A stretch of 64,000 nt of DNA. Origin: Voacanga thouarsii (taxonomy: Eukaryota > Streptophyta > Magnoliopsida > Gentianales > Apocynaceae). The notes below the pieces were generated by a model, which did no database searches, was not told the origin of the DNA, and saw only the letters and a program-made list of their open reading frames with translations. A program made the translations under genes and the position numbers. How positions within the stretch are numbered: position 1 is the stretch's first letter; each line of letters starts with the position of its first letter. The stretch covers positions 2,847,501-2,911,500 of the forward strand of contig JANUWF010001631.1 of NCBI GenBank assembly GCA_026120185.1, written 5' to 3'. This document shows positions 22,941-33,889 of the stretch, piece after piece.

Positions 22941-24544
22941 GAACTTTAGCATGATTAAATTTTATTTTTTATTTGGGAAGGTTGTATTTTCGGCCTTGTG
23001 TGCTTTAGAGAAAAGTAGAGGTGTTGTCCTAGGGGAGACATGATAGGAGTATCATAATCCTACTCTTGTGCCCTACAAAAATTTCCAAGGGAATTCATAC
23101 CCTTCTTGATCCTTAGTTTTTCCTACTTCTCAATTCATTAGGTTGGTCAATTTGTTCTAGCCAATTTCATTCCAGAAAATTTCAGTAAAGTGCTGTGACT
23201 TTGAAGGTTCAAAAATGTCTAAGTGTAAGACATCTTATGGACCGAAAGTGGGTAGGAGTTGGGGAAGGTTCCCAAGAGATTAAACTCTATGGTTGAACCT
23301 TCAAAACCCCACTCTAGCTATGTTCATTTTCTTCAGGAAGTAATCTGGAATTTTTCCAGCTTCTTGTGTATTCAAGGTGTCGAAATTTTCAGCCATCATT
23401 CTCTCCCAAATGCTGCCAGAAAAATAGCCCTCTTGACCAGCTTGAAATCAAAAATTTTATGGCCAAATTTGGACTGCACAAATGCTATGTAAACCAGAAA
23501 ATTTTCTGGGCAAATTCACAGCTTAGGTGAACTTGAACCAAGCTGTTTTCTTCTAGTTTTTCACCAGCACCTTAGCCACGTTTTTCCTCCATAAAGAATG
23601 CTGGAAACCAGCCTTGAAAGACCTCTAAATGCCCCTTCAAATCCTCTGTAAACTAACTGGAAAATGGCAGCATAGGCTGCCCAGAAAATTCCAGCAACTT
23701 GCGAAATCCTGTACAGAATTTTTCCAGCTTTGTTTCCTTTTTCAGCCCTGACCGAAACTCCCTCATTTTTCGATACAAAATTCTCTTGAACAGCCATGAA
23801 TTGAGCTCCATCATCTTCCCCAACTTTCTGCTTGAAAAACCAGTCATGGTTGCCCCTAAAATATCTCCAACAATTACTCCAATCAAGCCATTGATTGAAG
23901 ACCAAAATTTCAGCAAATATGTTTAGTAAACTTCCATAAAACATCCCTTAAACAACCAAACCTTCCTTCACCATTGTACTCCCTCTTTTCGGCCACCATT
24001 AACCTTCTTCAAACAACTTTTATTCCAGCAGAATCCCTAGCCAACAGTCGGCCATTAAAGCTTCCAAAAAGCTCTCCATTGATCAAAGATCTTCTTGCCA
24101 TATTTTGTTTCCAAATTTGATCTCCTAAAATATTCTTTTAAGATTTCAAAAAACCAGCCTTTCCTTTGCCTATCAAACCAGAATTTTCAATTACCAAAAC
24201 CCCTCAAATAATTCAGCCACTCCAATCCCACAGAATTTCAGCCAGCTTCAATTAAATTCTCTCCATTCTCTTCAACCTCCAAGAACACCTACTCACTTTC
24301 TCTCGCCTAAGGCCACCAAAACCACTTCAATCTTCTTCAAAAAAAATTCCAAATTTCACCTACTCACTTTCATGAATCCATTCATACCACTTTTAACATC
24401 AAACTCCAAAATCCAACTCTCTCTCTTGGATCGAAAACCAGTATTTTTGTGAAGGCTCAAGAACACCTTCAAGGTAAGCTTGTTTAATCAACTTCATCTT
24501 CACTAATCTTCAATCTCTAATGAATATATATGTGTAAAATCATA

Positions 24545-24605
24545 CTAATGGACTCTCTTCTTCTCTTCTCTCTCTCTCTCTCTTAGCCAAATGCTCTCTC
24601 TCTCT
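24545..24605. repeat. (CT)n microsatellite in LTR-X copy 1
   Basis: CTCTCTCT runs with one interruption (TTAGCCAAATG). Homologous to the GA run at 1155-1200. Confidence 0.85.
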
Positions 24606-26918
24606 TGACTGAATGATTCCTTCAACAATGGCCATGTTTTCTTCATCTCTCTTGGACTGATCTAGTGTCCTAGGAGTTGAGATCCATTCAAAACTTCTCC
24701 AAGGTACTCATCAAACAAGTAAGCCTCTTCAACCCTCTCTTTAAATTCTAGATTCATGTCTCTATGATGATATTAGAAGGAGATGGATTATGATTAGGAC
24801 TTGAGCATGTATTGTTGTGAAGAGTTGAGATTGAAGCATGAATAAATGTGTGTATATGATGGAGATGGGATTGATGCATGAGTTAATTGTCTTGGTTGAT
24901 TGTATAGTGTTTTTAGGGTTTAATGCATGTCTCCATGTCGTGAGTGGTATATGTGATCAAACATGTTAGAGATTATGTCACCTTTGGTAAATAGGATTTA
25001 TATTCATGTACGATTGTTAAAGCCATGAATATGTTTAAGCCAGTAGAGGTTGGATCATATGTTGGTAAATTTAGATCTATGCCTTTAATCATGATTTGGA
25101 TGACTTGATGAATTGAAGTGGAGTGTATGTTCATGATTGTGGTTAGCAATGGAAATATGATCATGATCTAATTGTCCCTAAACTAATTTTATTTCATCAA
25201 TAAAATGATTAATATTATAATTTTTTCTAGTAGATCTCGAAACCCTAGAAAATGTGGATTTGGTCTTTTACATAAAATAGTGATATTTTAGTCAAATAAA
25301 TGATAGCTTTTATTATAGAAATAAAATATATAGATATTATATATAATAATAAAATCAAATAAAGCCTTTTATATAAATACTCATAATAAGTAAAATATTA
25401 ATTTTGTGAGTCTTATATTCATAAATGCCATTAAAATTTATAATCCTTCAATTATTATCTTTTAATCGAAACCTATTAAAATTTACTTGCAATTAATTTT
25501 AGTTATCAATTATTTTCTAACAGTTAATTATTAATAAATCATTATTTTGACTAATACCACCTAGGACTCTTCATCAAATAAACTCTAATTTATTTTTAAC
25601 AAGTTAAACCTTCAACATAATAGTACCTATTTCCCAAAACCCTAATCACTTTAATATCAAACTAGACTTGGCTTATAAACCCTTTTTATTTATTATCGAG
25701 CCTTAAAGCTTGGGACACTAGGATCATGGTTGTAGTAAGTTGAGCTAGTTTTATTTGTGAAAGTGGATTTTGGCTTGAGTTTGATTATGGTTTATATTTA
25801 CCCCAGGTGGGGTTAGGTCAGCTATTGAAGACCTTTAGTTTATCTCAAGCTAAGGATCAAGTAAGCTCCTGCATAAAACCTAATTGATGCAAAATGGTTC
25901 TATGGTAAGCTAATTGTAGAGTGTATGGTCATTCATTTCTGTAAAGGCAATTGAGGATTATTTCCTTTCTCATTTCAAGCAAACAAATTATTTGAAAATC
26001 AATAAGTTGTTTTACCCAAACTCAAAACTCTTTCTAAAACCAACTTTGTCTCAAACTTTAGAAATCCTTAATTGCCATTTTAAAGTGGAGCTATATTTAT
26101 TTCATCTTTCCCAAGTGGGATAAGTTATGTTGAGTACTCAATAAGGGTGGACTGCTAGGACTAGTCTTTGAAGGGTTAGGGTAAGTCTCTTAGTAGGTGA
26201 CCACCTCTGAGGGATAAGTCCTTCCCGGATAAGATGTCAGTCCAGTAGGTCGTGCTAGTCCAAGCTAACAGTTTTCAGTCAAGTGGACTGTGTGTTACCG
26301 GAATGGACAACCGGTTTTGTTTGAGTATAGAGAAGGAGGAGTATCTTGCCCAGTAGGCGATCACCTACTTTTTGTCAGTCTACACAAAATGTGGCATTCT
26401 GACTGGTTATAGGGCCCAACGTGTGGTAACCCATGACCGCCCTTTTGAGTTATTGATTTTATTGAACATGTATGGTTGGAAAAGCCAAAACACCACTCTT
26501 GATTTTGACTATTCTTTAATGCTTGCCAGTATTTCTCATACGAAGATTTTATACTTTGCATTCACAAACTGTTTTCACTGGACACTCAAAGCACACACGG
26601 ACTTACTGATATTTTTTTCTCATCACCCTTTTTTACCATGATTTCAAGTTGATCCTGCTGTGAGGATAGTAGCTAGTTGTTGCTTGCCTTGGAAGAATTT
26701 TTTTTCTGATATTTATTTTGTGTAATGCTTTGGGAGTTGAGAGTGGATAATTTTTATTATGGATTTGTCTTTGAATTCTTAGATTGTAATAAGTTTTAAG
26801 TTTAAAGTATTATTTTTATTCTGCTATTTTGATTATGTGACCTAGTTATAAAGACCCCTTATCCTTTGGATGGGGCGACATCCCCGACCCTGTCGGGCCT
26901 AGGTAGTGGGGTGTTATA

Positions 26919-26923
26919 GACCT
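26919..26923. other. Right target-site duplication (GACCT) of solo LTR-X copy 1
   Basis: Identical to 22622-22626. In copy 3-type sequence the uninterrupted LTR has a single GACCT at this place, so one copy is the duplication made at insertion. Confidence 0.9.
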
Positions 26924-27978
26924 AACCCCGCCTGGGGTAAACACAAGCCAAAATTAAACTCAAGTCAAATTTGCTTCCATAAATAATCCTAGTTCAACTT
27001 ACTACAATCATGACCCTAATGTCCCAAACTTTAAGGGTAGATAATAAAAATGATTTTATAAAATAAATCTAGCTTGATAATAAAATAATTAGGGATTGTG
27101 AAATAATTATTAATAAGTTATAGGTTTAAATATAATCTTTGTTATTAATAAATAAACAAAGGTTTATCTGATGAAGGTCCTAAGTCCTAGATGATATTAA
27201 AATAATAAATTATTACTATTCTCTTAATTAATATTAATAGTTAGAAAAAAATTGCTAAATAAAATTAATAATAAGTATATTTTAATATATTTTGATTAAA
27301 AGATAATAAATAAATGTTCATAGTGTTTATAAACATATGACTTATAAGATTAATAGTTTACCTATTACGATTATTTATATAAAAGGCTTTATTTAAAATT
27401 ATTATTGTATATAATATTTATATATTTTATTTTTAATAAAAGATATCATTTATTTAGCTAAAATATCACTATTCCATTTAACAATCCAATTCCAAAGCTT
27501 CCTAGGGTTTTTGAAATTATGGGAAGAAAATATAGTTCTAATTTTTATTAATGTAATAAAATTGGCTAACTTAAATAGTTTAGGATCAACAAGGTCATTA
27601 TCATAATTCTCCTATTACTAACAATAATCATGAACATAAACTCTAACACCAATCAACAAACCATTCAATTCATGAAAAAAGGTTTAAATTTATATCTACC
27701 ATCACATGATCCAAACTTCACTAAACATAATCATATTCATGGCTTCAACAAGAATACAAGAACATAAAAGCCTATTCACCAAAGGTGACATAATATCTAT
27801 CAAGCTTAATCATTCACACTAACTCACGACATGAAAAGCATGCAACAACTACAAAATATCATAAAACTCAATTATGACAAAACATCCTCATGCTCCAATC
27901 CCAACTCCTTCATACAAACATATACTCAATCTCCAATCATATTCCATCCTTTTCTAACTACATCCAAGAGACATGATT
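26924..27978 (-). mobile_element. LTR-X copy 2, middle part (reverse), cut by CACTA
   Basis: It continues copy 2 after the nested solo LTR and is the reverse complement of about 24745-25817, parallel to positions 1-1010 of the window. The match ends at AGACATGATT, where a CACTA terminus begins. The remaining ~2 kb of this LTR, including its TGTGAAACCC end, is not found elsewhere in the window. Confidence 0.88.
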
Positions 27979-28985
27979 CACTACAGGAAGAGTGACCTTT
28001 AGTGACAATGTAATATTGTCACAAAATGCAGAAATGTTGTCACTAAAGACATTTAGTGACAAAAAAAATTGTTGTCACTTTAATGTCAGTTGTCACTTTA
28101 ATGTCACTAAATCTATGTCGCTAAAGGTATAGAGTGGCAACAACTTATTCTTGTCACTAAATGTTAACTTTTAGTAACAATATTCCGGTTGTCACAATGT
28201 AATCAACTATTAGTGACAACATTTCTGCGTGACTAATTTGTTTCAAAGATCATCACTTTTACCAATATATTGTCACTAATTGATCACTCATTAGTGACAA
28301 CAAATGCCTTGTCACTAATTGGCCATTCATTAGTGACAATATACGCCTCTATAGGAAAAAACTTCATTAGTGACAACGAAAAGTTGTCAATAAATATCAA
28401 ATTGTTGACACTAACCCCATTTAGTGAAAACAATAATTTCTCACAATGTTGTCACTAAATCACTATCGCTAAAGAGGGTGGGTGACAACAACTGAATATT
28501 GTCACTAAAGGCGAGTTTTCATTGACAAGAAATTGTTGTCACTAATGCCTCTAGACAATAGTGACAACAAAAGTTATCACTATTTTGCTATGGCTATTGT
28601 CACTATTTCTCTTGGCTTGTCACTAACATGGCATAACAAGTGACAATTTTCTCCAAATTCTAGTGACAACTTTATTTGTTGTCACTACTATTCAAAAATA
28701 GTGACGACTTTTGTTGTCCAAGTTCATTTAGTGACAACTTTTATTTGTCATAACTGTTAAACTCTAAATAGTGATAAGTTTTGTTGTCATAGTTTATTTT
28801 AATATAGTGACAACTTTAATTTGTTGTCACAATTGTATTATAAATAGTGACAACTTTTATTATCATGACTAAAACTAATTTAATGACAACTTTAGTTTGT
28901 TGTCACATTGCTATATACATAATGACAACTATCATCATTAATCAAATCATTTTTAGTGACAACTTCATTTCCTTGCCCATGTTGT
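27979..28985. repeat. CACTA subterminal repeats (TTAGTGACAAC / GTTGTCACTA)
   Basis: Dozens of copies of a ~9-11 base motif TAGTGACAA and its reverse complement TTGTCACTA are packed in both orientations, often as short palindromes such as TTAGTGACAA...TTGTCACTAA. In En/Spm elements such subterminal motifs are bound by the element's TnpA-type protein. No coding frame is involved. Confidence 0.85.
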
Positions 28986-30746
28986 GTTATATATAATCAC
29001 CTTGGTAGGCATACAATAAGCTAGTAAAAAAGCCTGAAATAAATTAGAACTCACAATTTACCAAATATCCAAACTAACATAATCCTTTATAATACATAGG
29101 TTAATACAACTATTTATGAATACATCCATAATGTGATCAATCCAAAAACTATTTACAAATGGAGCTATTCATTTAGTATACTAACAATGATTACTTCCAA
29201 AATATAACTCCCCAATTGTGCAAAATGCTAGCTTGAATTTTCAACCTTGTTGAGGAGCTTATCAAAAACTCTGCATTATTAACAATTCAAAAGAAACATT
29301 TGAACATGATTAGTGTGAAAGAACAAGCATCAATGGCAACAAAATAGAAGCAGAGGAAAAACAATACTAACTATAAGTACATTAACTTGCCAATACCATG
29401 TTTCATATTTCCTTCTTGTCTTCGATTGCATTATAGCCTCATGCCACCTTGTTCAATTCTCAATCAAGTGATAGGTACTGATTTTTATATCAACTTTTAA
29501 TGTTTGGATTAAATTAGTTCCATTTGCTCATGTACATTAGATAATTATTCCATTTAATATTCCAATAGGCTAGTTTCAATGCTTCTTGTTATTTTCAATT
29601 CCTTAGTACCATATATACTACGAAAATGATTGACTTATTTACCTATAAACTGCTCTTAGCATTTTTCCTTGGAGAATCTCTCAAATACTTCATCAATAAA
29701 TTATCCAATTCTTTTATCAAATTTTGAAGGAAGAAGCTTCCAATTTCACAACATTGTCACAAGCTTTGCAAAGTTACAATCCAGTTTTCACACACAATTT
29801 CCCACAAGAAACTGATCAAGCACTTCTCACACATAAAAAAAAAAAAAAAACTATCCTATAATTATTTGTTGTTTAGAACTCAGAGATTTTAAGCCTTTGT
29901 GTTCATTATTTTAAAACTTTCAAGCACGCATCAAACTGTGTCAAACAATTTTCGAAACAATTATCTCCTAGAATGCAAACTTTATTTCAACAAGCATTAG
30001 GTCCAATCATATCTACTCAATTCGGTCTATGTATTTGTATTGAATTTGATCAAGACAACATATATTATGGTTGAAAATTTATGAATATCAATTATCAGTT
30101 TGTCACTTGATAGCGTGTCGAGCAATCACAATTCATTAGAATTTCACTCAACAAGAGCTCATCAAAACCCACTATTTAACATATTTTTTACTAGTATTTC
30201 CAACCACTATTTATCACAAGATGCCTTCAACATATTTTTTACTAGTATTTCCAACCACTATTTATCAACAAATACAAATCATATAAATTTACAAAGCATA
30301 AATGAACGAACTACTCAATTTTCTACCAACTGAAGAATAATGGGTTATAACTTCATTTTTTCATATCAAAACTCATTCAAAACAAGTGTAAATCACTTCT
30401 AAAATGTATTTCTAAGGAGAACAAAACTTCTTTGTACAAGATAAACATGATTCATTCAAGAAACTCACAAAACAAAGTTATGAAAATGGAATTTCACATG
30501 GTAAAACACACCAGCAACTGTAAATTAATTATAAAATGCCCAATGCATGAAGTTCCAAGAAATTATATTAAGGAATAAAAACATACTCTTGTACACTTCA
30601 TGCCAAAATAGTGATATGCTCCATCTTTGTTCCAATTATCTAAAAATAGCAAAAGAAAAAACAAAGTAAGAAATATTAACTAGTAATTCAATAAATTTGC
30701 AAAATGTACTTTAATTTTTAAAAAAGTGTAATGGGAAACCTTCAAC
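28986..30746. other. Non-coding CACTA interior, AT-rich, no gene seen
   Basis: AT-rich sequence with a 17-base A run at 29834-29850 and a 51-bp tandem duplication (30178-about 30270). The reading frame at 30100-30333 is produced by that duplication and shows no family resemblance. Confidence 0.6.
30178..30270. repeat. 51-bp direct tandem duplication
   Basis: Two adjacent units starting AACATATTTTTTACTAGTAT at 30178 and 30229, identical through TTCCAACCACTATTTATCA. Confidence 0.9.
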
Positions 30747-31025
30747 TTACATTAAAATGATGCCAAAATACTCTTCAGTTCTTCCCATCTGTGCTAATAT
30801 AGTTTTCAGAAGATCATTTGTCTTTTGTTGCTCTTCTTGCAAAAGTTTGATCTCTTCCTTCATTTCAGCAACTTGTTGCTCTACTTCTTCTCTCTTGTGC
30901 TTATTCTCTTCTATCTTTGAAATATGTTGGTCCTCATAGAATGATCTTAGCAGCTTCATACTTGCTCCTCTACTATGTATGTACCCTGGTAAGTGGTCAA
31001 TAGTTTCCTCGCAAATTTCAGCCGA
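30747..31025 (-). CDS. CACTA transposase C-terminal exon (En/Spm, Ptta-type), coiled coil
   Basis: On the minus strand this exon reads AEICEETIDHLPGYIHSRGA, then MKLLRSFYEDQHISKIEENK. A strongly charged heptad-like coiled coil follows (REEVEQQVAEMKEEIKLLQE, then EEQQKTNDLLKTILAQMG) before a stop near 30747. In plant En/Spm transposases of the Ptta type (PF03004 family) the conserved region is followed by just such a 'GYI..G' motif and a C-terminal coiled coil used for multimerisation. The 5' exon edge near 31025 is not certain. The next exon upstream (31126-31235) shows matching protein style, so these belong to one spliced minus-strand gene. Confidence 0.6.
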   Translation of the reverse strand, partial: SAEICEETIDHLPGYIHSRGASMKLLRSFYEDQHISKIEENKHKREEVEQQVAEMKEEIKLLQEEQQKTNDLLKTILAQMGRTEEYFGIILM

Positions 31026-31125
31026 GCTTATTCAAGTTGTGAGGTACTCTTTTTCTTTTCTCCTAAACAATAAGATTACTGAATTGTCAAATAAAGTTAT
31101 AGATCCTAAACAGTGATATTATTAG

Positions 31126-31235
31126 ACATTCTTCATATCTCTTGCTTTCTTATTCACAAAGGCTTTCTTTTTCTTGGAGAACTGAGTGAGCTCATAGATC
31201 TCAATATCATCAAGATCCTTTCCCTCCTTCCTTTG
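31126..31235 (-). CDS. CACTA transposase middle exon
   Basis: The upper edge is a clean acceptor: minus strand GATTTTTTAG followed by CAAAGG at 31235. It encodes QRKEGKDLDDIEIYELTQFS and then KKKKAFVNKKARDMKN. The pattern 'E-[LI]-[YW]-x-x-T-[HQ]-x-x-K-K-x-x-x-F/W-V-N-x-x-[AS]' is the best-conserved stretch of plant En/Spm (Ptta) transposases. The exon begins in the phase in which the previous exon (31323-31385) ends. The donor is probably the GT after AAGAAT near 31126, just before in-frame stops. Confidence 0.7.
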
Positions 31236-31322
31236 CTAAAAAATCAAAAGACAAATAATTATTTTCCTCTTCTTTGGACAGTGATTTATGGTATATAAAT
31301 GCTGAATAAAGTTAGTTTTTAC

Positions 31323-31385
31323 CTTTTCATCGTGCAAACGTGTAATAGACCTTGTCCCAATTGTATGTGGTACAGCTAACTTCTA
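31323..31385 (-). CDS. CACTA transposase exon with PHTIGTRSI motif
   Basis: Bounded by acceptor TTGTAG and donor AAAAG|GTAAAAAC on the minus strand, it encodes KLAVPHTIGTRSITRLHDEK, 21 codons including the first edge. 'PHT.G.[RK]S' is characteristic of plant En/Spm transposase, directly upstream of the EIYELTQF block, as found here across an 87-bp intron. Both splice sites keep the reading frame. Exons further 5' are not recognisable between 31386 and 33443 because of insertions and duplications. Confidence 0.7.
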
Positions 31386-31508
31386 CAACCTCCTTCTTCC
31401 TTGGAATCTACTATCAAACTCCAAATAAACCATGCCAAGTCTCCAAGAAAATTCTCACATCAAAAAGGGAATGCAAGAAATGTAGGAATGGGCATAGCTT
31501 TTAAGCTT

Positions 31509-31738
31509 AACGGTAATCAACTTATTGGAGTATCAAGATGGCAAAAAAAAAAAAAAACGACAGAGTTTCCCCTGTATATTGGACGTTTCTAGGCATAAAA
31601 CCACCACAAAATCAACAACATTTGAAAAAAAAATATTAACTGTCACAACAATAAAAAGGTAATCACCCACTACCCATGGGGAATGATCACCTATCACTCA
31701 CGAGGAATGATAACCCATCACTCAAGGGATCCATTCTT
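31509..31738. repeat. ~230-bp direct repeat, copy a
   Basis: GTAATCAACTTATTGGAGTATCAAGATGG through to the AATGATAACCCATCACTC...GGGATCCAT block recurs at 32755-32982 with about 90% identity by eye. It includes three short tandem phrases (AATGATCACC.ATCACTCA) in each copy. Non-coding. Confidence 0.85.
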
Positions 31739-32415
31739 ATAAGTTAAAAAAAGAGAAAAAAAAATACTGAGAACTAATGGAAGGGTAATCATACATGCTT
31801 CACTTAGCATGTAATGCAAAATGGAGAAAAATTGACCCATGCTTCACTTAGCATCTAGAATTCTCAAAAATAATATAACTAACCATATATACTTTAAATT
31901 CAACCTGTACTACTAAGCAGAAGTCATTTAAGACTTTTTTTTTTCCCATTAAAGCAGGAAACAGGAAAAAGCAACTTCAAGCTCAAAATTTCAAAATAAA
32001 AGAATCCAATAGTCATAACTACAAAATTCAAATTAGCTAAAAAGCAGAGTAAAGCCTAATATGAAGGTGTATATTCAACAAATGAAAGCATTTCTAGAGG
32101 ATAAAAATGAAAGCAGAAATACTGGAATAGGCCAATTGAATTGCGAATCTGGACATAGAGAAGCCAAATTCAGCAGGGAGTATTATCTGCTATGCAATTG
32201 AATATCTCACACTTGAGCCCTGTTTTCACATCAATTATTTTCAGCAAAGAACAACAATAGCTTTTAAGTTCCCTGTGCATTATATTTGTCTTCTCCTTAT
32301 CTAAGCATGCTATGCTTTTTTCTCTTATAAATTTTATTCGTGAATTGCATGGATTTTGGAATTTAGACTCTCTTGGCTGGGGTTGCTCCGAGGCACGTGA
32401 TCTAGAAGTACATTT
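31739..32415. other. Non-coding CACTA interior between repeats
   Basis: A- and T-rich sequence with two CATGCTTCACTTAGCAT phrases (31793-31812 and 31837-31856). No coding frame or RNA gene is visible. The open frames around 32170-32680 on both strands overlap each other and the CACTA end and are not convincing. Confidence 0.5.
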
Positions 32416-32754
32416 CACTACAAGAAATCTATCAATTTTCCACGAAAAAATTCGTGGCAAATCCGTGGCTAAACTGGAATTTGCCACGGATCTGCCACGG
32501 AAAAGGTCCATAGCAAAAACCTTCGTGGCTAAGTATTTTTTTGCCACGGAAATATTTTCAGTGGCAATTTGTCACGGACGATTCTCAAACTGGACGTTTC
32601 CATGGCAAATCCACAGCAGATTGTCACTGATTTGCCACGAAAACAAATTTGTCACGAAAATGTTATTTTTTTCATATTAAATTATAACGGATTTGCCATG
32701 GATTATTAAAAATTAAAATATATTAATTAATGGATTTGCCATGGATTAAAAATA
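32416..32754 (+). mobile_element. Second CACTA terminus with TTTGCCACGGA subterminal repeats
   Basis: CACTACAAGAAAT, a textbook CACTA terminal repeat, is followed by about a dozen copies of TTTGCCACGGA and its reverse complement TCCGTGGCAAA, a different subterminal motif from the element at 27979. Only ~340 bases are present and no GTAGTG end follows, so it is a truncated fragment nested in the first CACTA. The sequence then runs into the repeated 230-bp segment. Confidence 0.75.
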
Positions 32755-32982
32755 AGGGTAATCAACTTATTTGGAGTATCAAGATGGCAAAAAAAAAAAA
32801 TCGACAGAGTTTCCCCTGTATACTGGACGTTTCTAGGCACAAAGCCACCACAAAATCAATAACATTTAAAAAAAAAAAACATTAACTGTCACAACAATAA
32901 AAGGGTAATCACCCATTACCCATAGGGAATGATCACCCATCACTCACGAGAAATGATAACCCATCAGTCACAGGGATCCATA
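32755..32982. repeat. ~230-bp direct repeat, copy b
   Basis: Second copy of 31509-31738, beginning directly where the CACTA fragment stops being recognisable. Confidence 0.85.
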
Positions 32983-33443
32983 GAAATTAGCCACAACAAA
33001 TTCTAGTATATATAGTATATATTGCCACTGAAGAACTCAAACATGCAAAAGCTAGTTAGAGAAGCACACTCCTAGTCAATGAAATGATTCAAAGACATGG
33101 TATGATGCAGATATTTGGAAATATTGCTTAATAAATGTACAAAGACAAAAAATAGAGAACAATAACATTGTAAACACTTCACTAACAATCTCTATGAGTC
33201 TATGTTCAGAATTTGCAAAACAGAACATCCCAAAAACAAAACAAAAAAAAAATCATATCTAAAATAAAGACCTTCAAGCAAAGGATGCCGGTTCAATGTG
33301 AATTTAAGACCTCAGATAACTTTCCTAGAAGTTTGAACAAAAATCTGCAGCTCAATCATTTAAGTTGCAGAAAGCAAATAACTCTTGAGGGTGTTAAGGT
33401 TAATTGACGAGTAAGGACAAATCATAAAAGCAGTCATACTAAC

Positions 33444-33551
33444 CTGCTGATGAGCAGCTGCAAGTTTTAACAGTTCATCAGCCTCGGAGAAATTTGTGAA
33501 CCACTGAGCTAGGGGATGATCTTTGGTGTCACCTCTTCTCCTTTTGTCCAT
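33444..33551 (-). CDS. Candidate 5' exon of a minus-strand gene in the CACTA
   Basis: An ATG at 33551 begins [20 protein letters not shown] and continues [16 protein letters not shown]. The 36 codons end exactly at CAGCAG|GTTAGTATG, a good splice donor. Upstream on the same strand, CCAATAG|AGGAC offers an acceptor 5 bases before the ATG. I do not recognise the peptide. It may be the N-terminal exon of the transposase gene whose later exons lie at 30747-31385, or a captured host exon. The GC-rich block beyond it would then be the leader. Confidence 0.35.
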
Positions 33552-33889
33552 GTCCTCTATTGGAACTATAGATAAACTCCAAAAGAAATACTAATTAAAG
33601 AACATCAAGATGACAAAAGGAATCAGCAAAACTTAATTTGCCATCTCATATTCTCCTTATATATATCCTTCTGAGAATAAATTCACAAATAAGACATTCT
33701 AGAATCTTCAAGAGATTCTCCAGGAAACAAAAGGGAATGTTGGTCATGAAGGGGAGAACAACCAAATACTACTTTCTTGAAGAACATGATAATTAAGAAC
33801 TACATGAATCATTGGCACGTTTAGGACATCCAACAATCACATGAAAAACCCTGGAAAATGAAAGAACATCTCGTATGGATATTCGGCTA

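Larger units (their letters stand above)
22627..26918 (+). mobile_element. Solo LTR-X copy 1, 4,292 bp (forward)
   Basis: It starts TGTGAAACCC and ends GGGGTGTTATA, and is flanked by a perfect 5-bp duplication GACCT (22622-22626 and 26919-26923). Removing it rejoins LTR-X copy 2 exactly. It has no PBS, internal region or coding frame, so it is a solo LTR. The terminal part contains the ACTTACTGATATTTTTTTCTCATCACC and TGATCCTGCTGTGAGGATAGTAGC phrases (26602-26670) usual in chromovirus-type LTRs, hence the Ty3-gypsy assignment. The final dinucleotide is TA, not CA, in this copy and in copy 2. Confidence 0.93.

Noticed and set aside
23561..23944. A 127-codon minus-strand reading frame, with a partly similar frame at 1792-1974.
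   Set aside because: The two LTR-X copies do not keep the same frame, with frameshifts after a short shared stretch, and the codon pattern is random. It is LTR sequence, not a gene.
21531..26918. A single 5.4-kb DNA transposon with 1.1-kb terminal inverted repeats (foldback or MULE-like).
   Set aside because: The outer flanks show no target duplication, and sequence homologous to the interior continues in inverted form past 26918. The GACCT duplication around 22627-26918 explains the whole arrangement as an LTR inside an inverted LTR.
32170..32680. Opposed reading frames of about 120 codons across the second CACTA end.
   Set aside because: They run across the CACTACAAGAAA terminus and its subterminal repeats, and neither shows a domain.
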